In this document: positions 49,646 through 59,904 of the stretch, piece after piece
How positions within the stretch are numbered: the first letter of the stretch is position 1
How the letters are laid out: every line of letters starts with the position of its first letter
NCBI GenBank assembly: GCA_024685975.1
Contig: JAIBDZ010000006.1
Location: 34,410 to 98,409, forward strand
DNA from: Piscirickettsiaceae bacterium
Lineage (GTDB): Bacteria; Pseudomonadota; Gammaproteobacteria; Nitrosococcales; Methylophagaceae
DNA: 64,000 bases
Reading direction: 5' to 3'
Program-made: the position numbers and the translations under genes
Notes under the pieces: model-generated
Databases searched by the model: none
Told to the model about the DNA's origin: nothing
The model's input: the letters and a program-made list of their open reading frames with translations, nothing else

Positions 49646-50961
49646 CGATGGTTGTTTTCTTGTCGTATCAGCGCTGGTAAAAAATAAGCCAGTCCGACTC
49701 CTCTTGCAGCCAAAAATAAGAGCAATGCAAGCCATAAACCATCATTCCCCTTGTCTTGTAATAAAAACCAAGCGGGTAAGTAACATAAAAAGGTAGCTGC
49801 TAACATTGTGTCACGCATCGCTTTGCTGTTTGTGGCGCCGATAAAAATACCGTCTAACCAATAACTCCATACGGCAATCACTGGTGCGACAATGAGCCAC
49901 GTTAAATGTTGGTCAGCAATATGAATTACAGACGGGATCTGGGTCAATAGCGTAATAATATGTAAGCCAAAAAAATGATAAAACACACTGATGAGTATCG
50001 CGATGAGCGCTGACCACTGACCGGTGAGAACAATGCTACGTCGCAAAGCGAGTTTGTTTTTGGCACCAATGGCTTGCCCTGTCATGACTTCTGCTGCATT
50101 AGCAAGACTATCTAAGAAAAAGGCCATCAAGGTTAAAAGATGTAATAACACGGCATTCGCTGCTAATACAGTATCCCCTTGTTGTGCTCCTTGATGCGTA
50201 AAAAAAGCAAAACAAAATAACAAGCACAAGGTGCGAATAAAAATATTGCCATGCAACTGCAATGTTGACCAAGTTGGCAAGGTCTCCAGTTCAAAATAGC
50301 GTTGTTTTATCGTCACGCCTTGTTGGGCGATAAACCAGAGACTGAGCAATAAACCAATATATTCTGCTAATACCGAGGCAAGGGCGACACCCTCAACCGT
50401 CATGTCATAGACAACAACAAAAAGTAGATCTAACAGAATATTACTGACATTGACCACAATGACTAAGGTTAAAACTTGTCGAGTCAACCCTTTGCCAATC
50501 AGCCATCCCATGACAACATAATTAAATAAGATCGCCGGCGTGGTCCATATGCGAATAGAAAAATAACTTTGTGCCGCTGCAGTGACAGTAGTACTAGCGT
50601 CAATTAATGTGAAAGCCATGACAGCAATGGGATGCTGAAAAAGCAGAATCACTCCTGCAATGACCAGTGCCAAGACAGTTGAAGATAATAATGTTTGTGT
50701 GCTTTCGTATTCGTTATCACGGCCAACAGCTTGGGCTGTTAACCCCGTTGTTCCCATCCGTAGAAAGCCAAACCCCCAAAATAAGAAATTGAAAATGACA
50801 CTACCAACAGCGACAGCAGCAATATAATGTGCGGAATCTAAATGGCCAATAACAGCAGTATCGACCATGCCTAATAATGGAATGGTGATATTGCCGAGTA
50901 ACATTGGCAAAGCGAGCTGCCAGATCCGTTTATGGGTAATGGTTGAAATAGTGTGACTCAA
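49642..50961 (-). CDS. MATE family efflux protein (DinF-like)
   Basis: LALPMLLGNITIPLLGMVDTAVIGHLDSAHYIAAVAVGS; 12 TM. Confidence 0.92.
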   Translation of the reverse strand: MSHTISTITHKRIWQLALPMLLGNITIPLLGMVDTAVIGHLDSAHYIAAVAVGSVIFNFLFWGFGFLRMGTTGLTAQAVGRDNEYESTQTLLSSTVLALVIAGVILLFQHPIAVMAFTLIDASTTVTAAAQSYFSIRIWTTPAILFNYVVMGWLIGKGLTRQVLTLVIVVNVSNILLDLLFVVVYDMTVEGVALASVLAEYIGLLLSLWFIAQQGVTIKQRYFELETLPTWSTLQLHGNIFIRTLCLLFCFAFFTHQGAQQGDTVLAANAVLLHLLTLMAFFLDSLANAAEVMTGQAIGAKNKLALRRSIVLTGQWSALIAILISVFYHFFGLHIITLLTQIPSVIHIADQHLTWLIVAPVIAVWSYWLDGIFIGATNSKAMRDTMLAATFLCYLPAWFLLQDKGNDGLWLALLLFLAARGVGLAYFLPALIRQENNHR

Positions 50962-51085
50962 TGATGAATAACTGGAGTTAAAACAAAATAGTGTAATAGC
51001 CTTTAGGATAAACAGCGAGAGTAGGTGATTGGATTTGTCTTATCTGGGCTGGTTATCATGCTTTAAACCCTGTAAATTAGCCGGC

Positions 51086-51877
51086 ATGATAATGTGGTTA
51101 AGCTACGCAATAATTGGTGTATTTGCAGGTGTCAGCGCGGGTCTATTAGGCTTGGGCGGTGGGCTAGTGAGTGTCCCGGCTTTATTATATGTCTTTAAGT
51201 TTTATGGCATGCCAGACGCGCATTTGATGCACATTGCCGTCAGTACATCATTGATGGCGATCATCGTGACATCAATGTCATCATTAATGGCACATCACAA
51301 ACGCGGTAATGTTGATTGGCCATTGATGCGGCAACTCTCAATAGGCCTTATTGTCGGTGCATTTTTAGGATCGTATTTCGCAACATTATTTTCTAGCGAA
51401 CTATTGCAACGTATTTTTGCCATTTATGCTTTAGTCATGTCAATTCGGATCTGGGTATCGATTCCTGAATTGACCTTATCGACCCAATTAACGAAACAGC
51501 CGATATTATTTATCGCGGGCAGTGGGTTTGGGGCGATTTCAGCTTTAGTTGGTATGGGCGGTGGCACAATGACAGTGCCTTATTTATTATTAGCTGGGAA
51601 ACAGATACAAAAAGCCATTGGTACTTCAGCGGCATGTGCTTTGCCCATTGCGATTTCAGGTGTGGCTGGGTTTATATTATTTGGTGACAAACCTGAATCA
51701 GAGAGTCATTGGCAGATGGGCTATATTAACTGGCAAGCGTTTATAGGCTTGATCAGTACGAGCATTATTTTTGCGCCTCTTGGCGCTAAATGGGCTAAAC
51801 AATTACCCGTCGCCTTATTAGAAAAGTTATTTTCATTAGTGCTGATGGCTGTTGCGATCTCATTATTTTTTGGTTAA
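51086..51877 (+). CDS. TauE/SafE-type sulfite/anion exporter
   Basis: [19 protein letters not shown] and [18 protein letters not shown] repeats; start at internal ATG. Confidence 0.88.
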   Translation: MIMWLSYAIIGVFAGVSAGLLGLGGGLVSVPALLYVFKFYGMPDAHLMHIAVSTSLMAIIVTSMSSLMAHHKRGNVDWPLMRQLSIGLIVGAFLGSYFATLFSSELLQRIFAIYALVMSIRIWVSIPELTLSTQLTKQPILFIAGSGFGAISALVGMGGGTMTVPYLLLAGKQIQKAIGTSAACALPIAISGVAGFILFGDKPESESHWQMGYINWQAFIGLISTSIIFAPLGAKWAKQLPVALLEKLFSLVLMAVAISLFFG

Positions 51878-51887
51878 AGAGGTGAAT

Positions 51888-52055
51888 ATGAATAAGTGGA
51901 TGTGTCTTGTCTGTGGTTTTATTTATGATGAGCAAAAGGGTTTGCCGGAAGATGGCATTGCGCCTGGCACTAAATGGGAAGACATTCCAGAAGATTGGCT
52001 TTGCCCTGAATGTGGTGTGGGTAAAGCTGACTTTGATATGGTGGTAATGGACTAA
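51888..52055 (+). CDS. Rubredoxin
   Basis: [49 protein letters not shown]. Confidence 0.96.
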   Translation: MNKWMCLVCGFIYDEQKGLPEDGIAPGTKWEDIPEDWLCPECGVGKADFDMVVMD

Positions 52056-52148
52056 CTTTGTACTGATTGAAATAGAGTGTGTTTAACCCGACCTTTATTT
52101 CTTATATAATTTCTCGTTTTACTTGGCTTAATTTGGAGCACAACTTTT

Positions 52149-52667
52149 ATGAATCTTGACCGCGTAGGTTATGGCAAAAATATACCTGATGAGATTAACG
52201 TTATCATCGAAATCCCATCACATGCTGATCCTGTCAAATATGAAGTAGATAAAGAAACTGGCGCTTTATTTGTAGATAGGTTTATGAGCACCGCTATGTT
52301 TTACCCATGTAACTACGGTTATGTGCCTAATACTTTATCTGATGATGGTGACCCGGTTGATGTGTTAGTCATGACGCCTTACCCATTATTAAGCGGTTGT
52401 GTTGTACAGTGCCGTCCGGTTGGCATGTTGAAAATGACAGATGAATCAGGTGAAGACGCTAAGATTTTGGCGGTGCCTGATGACAGCATGTATGACGACA
52501 TTAAAGATATTGATGATGTGTCAGATAGATTGAAATCACAACTCTCTCATTTCTTTGAACATTACAAAGACTTAGATAAAAACAAATGGGTCAAAATTGA
52601 AGGTTGGGTGGACTTAAAACAAGCGCAACAAGAAATTATGGATAGCGTTAAACGCTACCAAGCATAA
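52149..52667 (+). CDS. ppa: Inorganic pyrophosphatase
   Basis: [54 protein letters not shown]. Confidence 0.97.
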   Translation: MNLDRVGYGKNIPDEINVIIEIPSHADPVKYEVDKETGALFVDRFMSTAMFYPCNYGYVPNTLSDDGDPVDVLVMTPYPLLSGCVVQCRPVGMLKMTDESGEDAKILAVPDDSMYDDIKDIDDVSDRLKSQLSHFFEHYKDLDKNKWVKIEGWVDLKQAQQEIMDSVKRYQA

Positions 52668-52742
52668 TACTCCAACCAATTGAGATGACGTGACATGCCT
52701 TAATTATAGGTGTGTCACGCGTCTTAATGATTAGGCAAAAAG

Positions 52743-53576
52743 ATGACAAAACTGATTCTCCAAGGTGAACAGCTGACCGATACCATTGTGTCAACAGTGG
52801 CAAAACAAGTGAGTGGGGCAGCACAGGCGCAAACGTACGGAGTTGTCATCGAGACTGGCGACACTGTTTCCCGCGATATATTAAGCTCATTCAGACAAAG
52901 CTATCCTATTGATATCAATCTCATCCCTGAAGGGTTTGACGCCGAACAAGCAGCCTTATTTGTATCTGATATGGATTCAACGCTGATTACCATTGAATGT
53001 GTTGATGAAATCGCAGACTTTATTGGTGCAAAACAACAAGTTTCAGCCATTACCGAAGCCGCGATGCGTGGCGAAATTGATTTCGATACCTCACTGCGTC
53101 AACGTGTGGGTTTATTAAAAGGGCTTGATGTCGCGGTATTGGAACAAGTTTATAACGAACGATTGAACTTAAGTCCTGGTGCAAACACCATGTTGGCTGG
53201 TCTACAACAACGTGGTATTAAAACGGCCTTAGTCTCCGGTGGTTTTACATTTTTCACTGAAAAATTAAAACAAGAATTGGGATTAGATTATGCCCAAGCT
53301 AATATATTAGCCGAACAAAACGGCCAGTTAACCGGTGAAGTCGTTGGCGATATTTGCGGCGCACAAGCCAAAGCAGACTTTATCTTACAGCGCTGCCAAG
53401 AATTAAACATTTCCACAGATCAAGTGATCACCATCGGTGATGGGGCAAATGATTTATTAATGATGGCGCAATCAGGCCTGAGCATTGCTTACCATGCGAA
53501 ACCAACAGTGCAAAAACAAGCCATGACAGCACTGAACCATTGTGGCCTTGAAGGCGTGTTAGGATTCTTGCAATAG
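52743..53576 (+). CDS. serB: Phosphoserine phosphatase
   Basis: SDMDSTLITIECVDEIADFIG; GDGANDLLMM. Confidence 0.95.
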   Translation: MTKLILQGEQLTDTIVSTVAKQVSGAAQAQTYGVVIETGDTVSRDILSSFRQSYPIDINLIPEGFDAEQAALFVSDMDSTLITIECVDEIADFIGAKQQVSAITEAAMRGEIDFDTSLRQRVGLLKGLDVAVLEQVYNERLNLSPGANTMLAGLQQRGIKTALVSGGFTFFTEKLKQELGLDYAQANILAEQNGQLTGEVVGDICGAQAKADFILQRCQELNISTDQVITIGDGANDLLMMAQSGLSIAYHAKPTVQKQAMTALNHCGLEGVLGFLQ

Positions 53577-53663
53577 CTTATTAACAAGCATAAGCTTGAA
53601 AAATAATAAATCATCCCCACCTGATACAACGGGAACCAAATATTTTTTTAAAGAGGTAGTACG

Positions 53664-53978
53664 ATGGACATAATGGATCGGATCAAAGAAGCGATCGAAT
53701 CAAACAAGGTAATTTTGTTTATGAAGGGAACGCCTGATTTCCCTCAATGCGGTTTTTCAAGCCGTTCATCTGCTGCTTTATCAGAATGTGGCGTAGAATT
53801 TGCCTTTATTAATGTATTAGCAGAACCGGATGTGCGTGAAAATTTACACCGTTATGCAAACTGGCCTACTTTTCCACAACTTTATATAAATGGTGAATTA
53901 GTCGGCGGTTGTGACATCATTATGGAACTATATGAATCCGGTGAGTTACAAACTATGGTAGAACAAGCGGGCAAGTAA
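53664..53978 (+). CDS. grxD: Monothiol glutaredoxin
   Basis: FMKGTPDFPQCGFSSRS; WPTFPQLYINGELVGGCDI. Confidence 0.95.
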   Translation: MDIMDRIKEAIESNKVILFMKGTPDFPQCGFSSRSSAALSECGVEFAFINVLAEPDVRENLHRYANWPTFPQLYINGELVGGCDIIMELYESGELQTMVEQAGK

Positions 53979-53981
53979 ACA

Positions 53982-54308
53982 ATGAGCGATGAATTTAGTC
54001 ATGATTGGCACGGAGAGAACGATTTAGCGATTTCTCCCGCTAAACCTGATTTACAAGAACCCTCGAAGTATCGAGTGTTAATGTTAAATGATGACTATAC
54101 TCCGATGGATTTTGTCATCGAAGTATTAGAAGGACTATTCAGCATGGGGCATGAAAATGCCAAAAAAACCATGATGCAAGTTCATACGGAAGGGTTAGCC
54201 CAATGTGGTATTTATCCTTTTGAAATTGCAGAAGCTAAGGTAGAACAAGCCAATAGTTATGCTCAGCAACATGGACATCCGTTGCAGTGTACTATGGAAG
54301 AAGAGTAG
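53982..54308 (+). CDS. clpS: ClpS adaptor
   Basis: YRVLMLNDDYTPMDFVIEVLEGLFSM; adjacent to clpA. Confidence 0.96.
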   Translation: MSDEFSHDWHGENDLAISPAKPDLQEPSKYRVLMLNDDYTPMDFVIEVLEGLFSMGHENAKKTMMQVHTEGLAQCGIYPFEIAEAKVEQANSYAQQHGHPLQCTMEEE

Positions 54309-54341
54309 TCCATCCCTTAAGGTATTAAGAGGCGAATAATA

Positions 54342-56600
54342 ATGTTAAGCAAAGAGTTAGAACAAACACTCAGTCAGGCTTTTAGTCATGCCCGTAAGAA
54401 TATGCATGAATTTCTAACCGTTGAACATTTACTCTTAGCCTTATTGGATAATAGCCAAGCGTTAACAGTGCTCGATCTTTGTAATGTCAATATTACGACG
54501 CTACGACAAGAGCTAGCAGACTTCTTAGCAGATAATGTGCCTCATCTGCCTGAAGATAGTGATAGAGAAACACAGCCAACATTGGCTTTTCAACGTGTTT
54601 TACAACGTGCAGTGATGCATGTGCAATCTTCAGGTGGTACTGAGGTGACAGGCGCTAATGTATTAGTGTCTATTTTCTCAGAGCAGCAATCCCAAGCAGT
54701 CTATAGTCTTCAGAGACAAGATGTGATGCGTCTTGATATCGTCAATGCCATTAGCCAAGGTGTTGAACAAGATATCTTTGATATGTCATCGACTGACAGT
54801 GAAGAAAGCACGGTCGAAAGCAGTGAAAAAGACAGTAAAAACCCACTGACTTTATACGCGGCTAATTTAAATGAGCTTGCATTAGAAGGCAAAATTGACC
54901 CATTGATTGGTCGTGCTCACGAAATTGAAAGAACATTACAGATTTTATGTCGTCGACGTAAAAACAATCCTTTATTTGTGGGTGAGGCCGGTGTTGGTAA
55001 AACAGCATTAGCAGAAGGGTTAGCAAAACGCATTGTTGAAGGTGATGTGCCTGAAATCCTCAGTGAGGCGACAATCTATTCATTGGATATGGGCGCGTTA
55101 GTTGCGGGTACAAAATATCGCGGTGACTTTGAGAAACGCTTAAAAGCATTATTACGCGAAGTTAAAAAGCAAAAAGACGCCATTTTATTTATTGATGAAA
55201 TTCATACCTTAATTGGGGCGGGTTCTGCTGGTAACTCTGCAATGGATGCTGCCAATTTATTAAAACCATTACTGGCGACAGGCGAATTAAAATGTATTGG
55301 TTCGACTACTTATAAAGAATACCGTGGCATTTTCGAACATGATCATGCCTTGACGCGTCGTTTCCAAAAAATTGATGTGCCAGAGCCATCAGTTGAAGAA
55401 ACAAAACAAATCCTAAAAGGCTTAAAAGTCAATTTAGAAGAACATCATGAGGTACGTTATACCTCTGCTGCGATAGAACAAGCTGCAGAGCTTGCTGATC
55501 GTCATATTAATGACCGCTTCTTACCTGATAAAGCTATCGACGTATTAGATGAAGTGGGTGCGGCACAACGTATTTTGCCAAAATCAAGACGCAAAAAAAT
55601 GATTGGTGTGACTGATGTGCAAAATATTGTGGCTAAAATTGCTCGTATTCCAGCAAAAACAGTCAACAATACGGATAAAGATAATCTACAGAATTTAGAC
55701 AAGAATCTAAAACACGTTATTTTTGGCCAAGATGAAGCTATTTCAGCATTATCATCAGCAATCAAAATGGCGCGATCAGGCTTAGGCCATCCAGAGCGCC
55801 CAACCGGATCATTCTTATTTGCAGGTCCTACGGGTGTAGGTAAAACGGAAGTGACTCGTCAATTAGCGCATAACTTAGGTGTCGAGTTAATTCGGTTTGA
55901 TATGTCAGAGTACATGGAAAGCCACACTGTCTCTCGCCTAATCGGTGCGCCTCCTGGTTATGTTGGTTATGATCAAGGTGGATTATTGACAGAAGCGGTC
56001 ACGAAACAACCTCATGCCGTTTTATTATTAGATGAAATAGAAAAAGCCCATCCTGATGTCTTTAACTTGTTATTACAAGTGATGGACCACGGTACTTTAA
56101 CGGACAATAACGGCCGTAAAGCCGACTTCCGCCATGTTGTGCTCGTGATGACGAGTAATGCCGGTGCACAAGAAGTAGGGCGTGCTTCAATGGGCTTTAC
56201 GCAGCAAGATCATCAAACGGATGCAATGGAAATCATTAAGCGGACATTTACGCCTGAGTTTCGTAACCGATTAGATGCTGTGATTCAATTTAAACCATTA
56301 GATCATGACGCTATTTTACGTGTTGCCGATAAATCAGTGCTAGAACTTGAAATGTTGTTGCAAGATAAAAACGTCACGTTAGAAATCGATAATGATGCGA
56401 GAGAGTGGTTAGCGAATAAAGGCTATGATGTCGCGATGGGTGCACGCCCAATGGCAAGGTTAGTGAAAGAAAAAATCAAACAACCTTTGGCGGATGAATT
56501 ATTGTTCGGTCAACTTGCCAACGGTGGTCATATTCGGGTCATATTACAAGATGATGCTCTGGCTTTATCGTTTGAGACAGAAGCAGAATCAGTTAGCTAG
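54342..56600 (+). CDS. clpA: ATP-dependent Clp protease ATP-binding subunit ClpA
   Basis: Two AAA+ modules [15 protein letters not shown] and [15 protein letters not shown]. Confidence 0.97.
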   Translation: MLSKELEQTLSQAFSHARKNMHEFLTVEHLLLALLDNSQALTVLDLCNVNITTLRQELADFLADNVPHLPEDSDRETQPTLAFQRVLQRAVMHVQSSGGTEVTGANVLVSIFSEQQSQAVYSLQRQDVMRLDIVNAISQGVEQDIFDMSSTDSEESTVESSEKDSKNPLTLYAANLNELALEGKIDPLIGRAHEIERTLQILCRRRKNNPLFVGEAGVGKTALAEGLAKRIVEGDVPEILSEATIYSLDMGALVAGTKYRGDFEKRLKALLREVKKQKDAILFIDEIHTLIGAGSAGNSAMDAANLLKPLLATGELKCIGSTTYKEYRGIFEHDHALTRRFQKIDVPEPSVEETKQILKGLKVNLEEHHEVRYTSAAIEQAAELADRHINDRFLPDKAIDVLDEVGAAQRILPKSRRKKMIGVTDVQNIVAKIARIPAKTVNNTDKDNLQNLDKNLKHVIFGQDEAISALSSAIKMARSGLGHPERPTGSFLFAGPTGVGKTEVTRQLAHNLGVELIRFDMSEYMESHTVSRLIGAPPGYVGYDQGGLLTEAVTKQPHAVLLLDEIEKAHPDVFNLLLQVMDHGTLTDNNGRKADFRHVVLVMTSNAGAQEVGRASMGFTQQDHQTDAMEIIKRTFTPEFRNRLDAVIQFKPLDHDAILRVADKSVLELEMLLQDKNVTLEIDNDAREWLANKGYDVAMGARPMARLVKEKIKQPLADELLFGQLANGGHIRVILQDDALALSFETEAESVS

Positions 56601-56856
56601 GAACTTTTTGATAAAAAAGTGGTCACTTCGCTTTTTTATCTAGATCAACGGTCATTTTATTGGCTTGACTTTTTAAAGTTATTCACTTGTTGTAACAAGA
56701 GTGTAATAAAGAGTTAACAAAGTGTTTCTAAGCTATTGATTCATAAAAACACTTTTGTAAGTAATTGATTATTAAGTAAGTTTTTATTTCTGTTCAAAAA
56801 ATAAACAATTCAAGCTATTGCTAGATATATAAGTAGTTTACCAAGGTCATCAACAG

Positions 56857-56891
56857 TTAATCACAGAGTTATCCACAGAAATTGTGAGTAA
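56857..56891. other. Cluster of DnaA-box-like 9-mers
   Basis: TTAATCACA (56857), perfect TTATCCACA (56869), reverse-strand TTACTCACA (56883-56891); TTATTCACT at 56679; AT-rich flank. Confidence 0.5.
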
Positions 56892-56910
56892 CTTTACACT
56901 TTGATGACAA

Positions 56911-57522
56911 CTAGAATTCAATGCCTTTTTGAGCTTGAATTCCCGCACGAAAAGCATGTTTAATATCATCAATGCGGCTAACAGTGTCAGCCGCATCGAT
57001 CATTTTTTGAGGTGCACCACGACCGGTCACAATGACATGCTTCATGGCGGGTCGTTGGGCGATGTCTTCTAGTACGGTATCGATGTCTAGATAATGCATT
57101 TTCAAAACAATATTCAATTCATCAAATAAAACAATATCGATATCAGGATCAGCCAATAATTGCTGACAAACCCGCCAACCTGCTTCAGCTGAGGCAATAT
57201 CTTGAGTTAAGTCTTGCGTGTCCCAAGTAAAGCCGTCTCCCATAACGTGATAGTCAACTTGTTCTGGGAAACGGCGGAAAAAAGTTTCTTCTCCGGTACT
57301 AAAGGCACCTTTTATAAACTGAACGACGCCGACACGCATATCTTGACCTAATGCTCTCGCCACCATGCCAAAACCTGACGAACTTTTCCCTTTGCCATTA
57401 CCTGTTATGACTAGTAATAGCCCCTTATCTTGATCCGCTTGTTTGATTTGTTCATCAACTAACGATTTTTGACGTTGCATACGGGCATTGTGGCGTTGGG
57501 TTTTATTGCTTGAGTCTGTCAT
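56911..57522 (-). CDS. cobO: Cob(I)yrinic acid a,c-diamide adenosyltransferase
   Basis: VITGNGKGKSSSGFGMVARALGQDMRVGVVQFIKG; VIVTGRGAP. Confidence 0.95.
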   Translation of the reverse strand: MTDSSNKTQRHNARMQRQKSLVDEQIKQADQDKGLLLVITGNGKGKSSSGFGMVARALGQDMRVGVVQFIKGAFSTGEETFFRRFPEQVDYHVMGDGFTWDTQDLTQDIASAEAGWRVCQQLLADPDIDIVLFDELNIVLKMHYLDIDTVLEDIAQRPAMKHVIVTGRGAPQKMIDAADTVSRIDDIKHAFRAGIQAQKGIEF

Positions 57523-57569
57523 ATACGTTGTCTATAAAATAAAGGAAAAGGGTTGCCGATCTTTAAACA

Positions 57570-59411
57570 CTATGGGCGGTAACGGAAAGTAAGTAAAGCA
57601 TGTGTACTGTCGCTGTTAAAGCCTGAAATCGTTTCGTAACTTTGATCAAATAGGTTCGCGATTTTCAAATCAGCGGACATTGTTTTATTGATCTGATAAC
57701 CAAGATTAACATCAAGCGTATTGTATGATGATAAGCGACGCGTATTTGCGGCATCATCAAAACGGCGACCTGATGCATAAAACGTACTAGCGATACTGTA
57801 AGCACCAAAAGATTTATGCGCTTTTAGACTAAACGTTTGTTCTGCGCGGCGTGTTAAGACATTGCCTTTATTATTACCAGAAGCACGATTTTCAGGATCC
57901 ATCAATGTTAATTGTGCATCAAAATCGACATCGTATAACCGTGTTTTAGCTGTCAGCTCAAGTCCTCTGATAACCGCTTCTGAAATATTATCAGGTGTGA
58001 AGGTATCATCTAGAATAATCAAATCATCAATTCGCGTTTGATATAACGATGCGGTCCAATCAATCGCGAAATGTTGTCCAGTTAAGCCGATTTCAACGCT
58101 AGTAGACTCTTCTGGCTCTAAATCAGGGTTAGAAGAGAATGGAAAATACAGATCAGCTAATGTTGGTGCTGAAAAGGCAGTACCAAAAGAGGCGAAGACG
58201 CGTAGGTTAGGTTGAATTTGACGACCTATAGCAAGATTACCCGTTGTGTGTTGGCCAAACTGCTCATTATCATCAGAGCGTAAGGCGATCCTGAAATCAT
58301 TAGCGCCAACGCGACCTAGAAGTTGTCCAAAAACAGCTTTATTATCACGGCTGGTAACGGCATAGTTACTATCTGAAGTGATTCTGTCTTGCTCATAATC
58401 ATAGCCAATGCTGAATAAGTAATCAGGATTGAGTTGAATATCATTCTGGAAAGTGAAATAATTTTTTTTGTTATCAGCAAAGTTAACATCTGTCCCGTTA
58501 TAACTCGTATCTGCTTCGCTTCTACCTTCGCTTAATGACGTAGTAATAGACCAGATATCTGTGATGGCTGTGTCTAAGGTGATGCCATAAGTATGTTCAA
58601 GGAAACGCGTTTCGTTACCGCTAAATACAGAACCATCAAATTCAACTTCACCTTCATTCGATAAACTAAAGATTTCCACACTGGTATTTGCTGTGAATTG
58701 ATGACCGGCACGTAATGATAAAGCCGTACTGCGATAAGCATCATCATCAGGTTCATCAGCATAACACCCAATGAAAAGGACTCCACTGCGTCCATCACAA
58801 GCATTAAAGCCTTCCGTTTCTTTGTGGCCAGCTTGTAGACTTACCCAGCTTGATTCATTTGCAGCAGAAAAACCAAATTGAGCGTGGCGGGTATCATGAC
58901 TTCCGTAAGAGACCGATAATTCAGGGTTAAAACCTTGTTTTGCTTGTTGAGTGAAAATCTGTACGGTGCCACCAATCGCATCGGCTCCGTATAAACTAGA
59001 TTGTGGTCCTTTCACTAATTCGATTCTATCAATTTGATCTAATGCAATATGTTCGAGTTGTGTGCTACCGAAAGCATTGGTCGCCATTTTGACACCATTG
59101 ACCATGATATTAGTATGGTTAGACTCTGTGCCACGCAAAAATAAAGACGTTTGTTTTCCCACGCCACCAGAATTGGCCATCACAACACCTGGAAGAGCAG
59201 ATAGCACTTCTTCAAGGGTTTGATAATGAAAGCGCTCAATATCATCACGGGTAATGACGACATTTGAAGATAATGATTGTTTAGCTGGCGTGACAGTTCG
59301 AGTCGCTGTGACAACAAGCCCATCAAGCTGTTCTGCAAAACTGTTATGACTGACAAGGGGAAGTAGGAGGAGAGGGAGTGTGGCTAATTTTAGAGACATT
59401 GGTGTATCCAT
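57570..59411 (-). CDS. btuB: TonB-dependent vitamin B12 receptor
   Basis: LDGLVVTATRTVTPAKQSLSSNVVITRDDIERF TonB box/plug, C-terminal barrel; downstream of cobalamin riboswitch. Confidence 0.92.
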   Translation of the reverse strand: MDTPMSLKLATLPLLLLPLVSHNSFAEQLDGLVVTATRTVTPAKQSLSSNVVITRDDIERFHYQTLEEVLSALPGVVMANSGGVGKQTSLFLRGTESNHTNIMVNGVKMATNAFGSTQLEHIALDQIDRIELVKGPQSSLYGADAIGGTVQIFTQQAKQGFNPELSVSYGSHDTRHAQFGFSAANESSWVSLQAGHKETEGFNACDGRSGVLFIGCYADEPDDDAYRSTALSLRAGHQFTANTSVEIFSLSNEGEVEFDGSVFSGNETRFLEHTYGITLDTAITDIWSITTSLSEGRSEADTSYNGTDVNFADNKKNYFTFQNDIQLNPDYLFSIGYDYEQDRITSDSNYAVTSRDNKAVFGQLLGRVGANDFRIALRSDDNEQFGQHTTGNLAIGRQIQPNLRVFASFGTAFSAPTLADLYFPFSSNPDLEPEESTSVEIGLTGQHFAIDWTASLYQTRIDDLIILDDTFTPDNISEAVIRGLELTAKTRLYDVDFDAQLTLMDPENRASGNNKGNVLTRRAEQTFSLKAHKSFGAYSIASTFYASGRRFDDAANTRRLSSYNTLDVNLGYQINKTMSADLKIANLFDQSYETISGFNSDSTHALLTFRYRP

Positions 59412-59533
59412 GGTATTGGCTTATAAATAAGCAAAATCAATAACCTTGACACGGCATAATACAAACGCTTTAGAAGTCGCATTCTCTTCGTCAACGTTAT
59501 TATCGCCCGCCGCAATAAGGTCGCTATACTTAT

Positions 59534-59706
59534 TAGGCCGGTCTCCGGACTCATGAGGTTAAAAACACGTCACCTTCCCATCATAAAGACAGTGGCGATG
59601 AAGACGGTTTAACTCAATTACCGTTGCGGGGGCAGTGTTGGCCTTGTCTGATGACGCACCAACTTCCCGATTATCCCTCTATCTAAGAATAAAAGAGGGC
59701 ACCTAA
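59534..59706 (-). ncRNA. Cobalamin riboswitch upstream of btuB-cobO
   Basis: Reverse complement has GGGAAGTTGGTGCG..., CTGCCCCCGCAACGGTA, B12-box GCCACTGTCT, GGGAAGGTGACG, GAGTCCGGAGACCGGCC. Confidence 0.95.
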
Positions 59707-59904
59707 TAAAAGTAGGTCCAGAGAGTAGAGAATCCCCCTTCTCTTGTCAACGAGCCCTTAATACTCATTGATGAAGTGGCATCGTTAAGCTTTGTGTTGT
59801 TAATACGGCATAAAACCTGCATAAATCATCACCATGACGCACTATTGTCGTTGTAAAAACAAAAGTTTAGCTGGGTTTTTTCAATAAGGTAGTCAACAAA
59901 AACA

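Noticed and set aside
59806-59821. GG-N10-GC element CGGCATAAAACCTGCA upstream of the VWA gene as a sigma54 promoter
   Set aside because: Lacks the T of TGGC and the TT of TTGC, and no NtrC-like or other enhancer palindrome was seen nearby; chance match likely.
28740-59842. Shared 13-mer CACCATGACGCAC near 28741 and 59830
   Set aside because: By a rough estimate tens of 13-mer matches are expected by chance in 64 kb on both strands; no flanking similarity.
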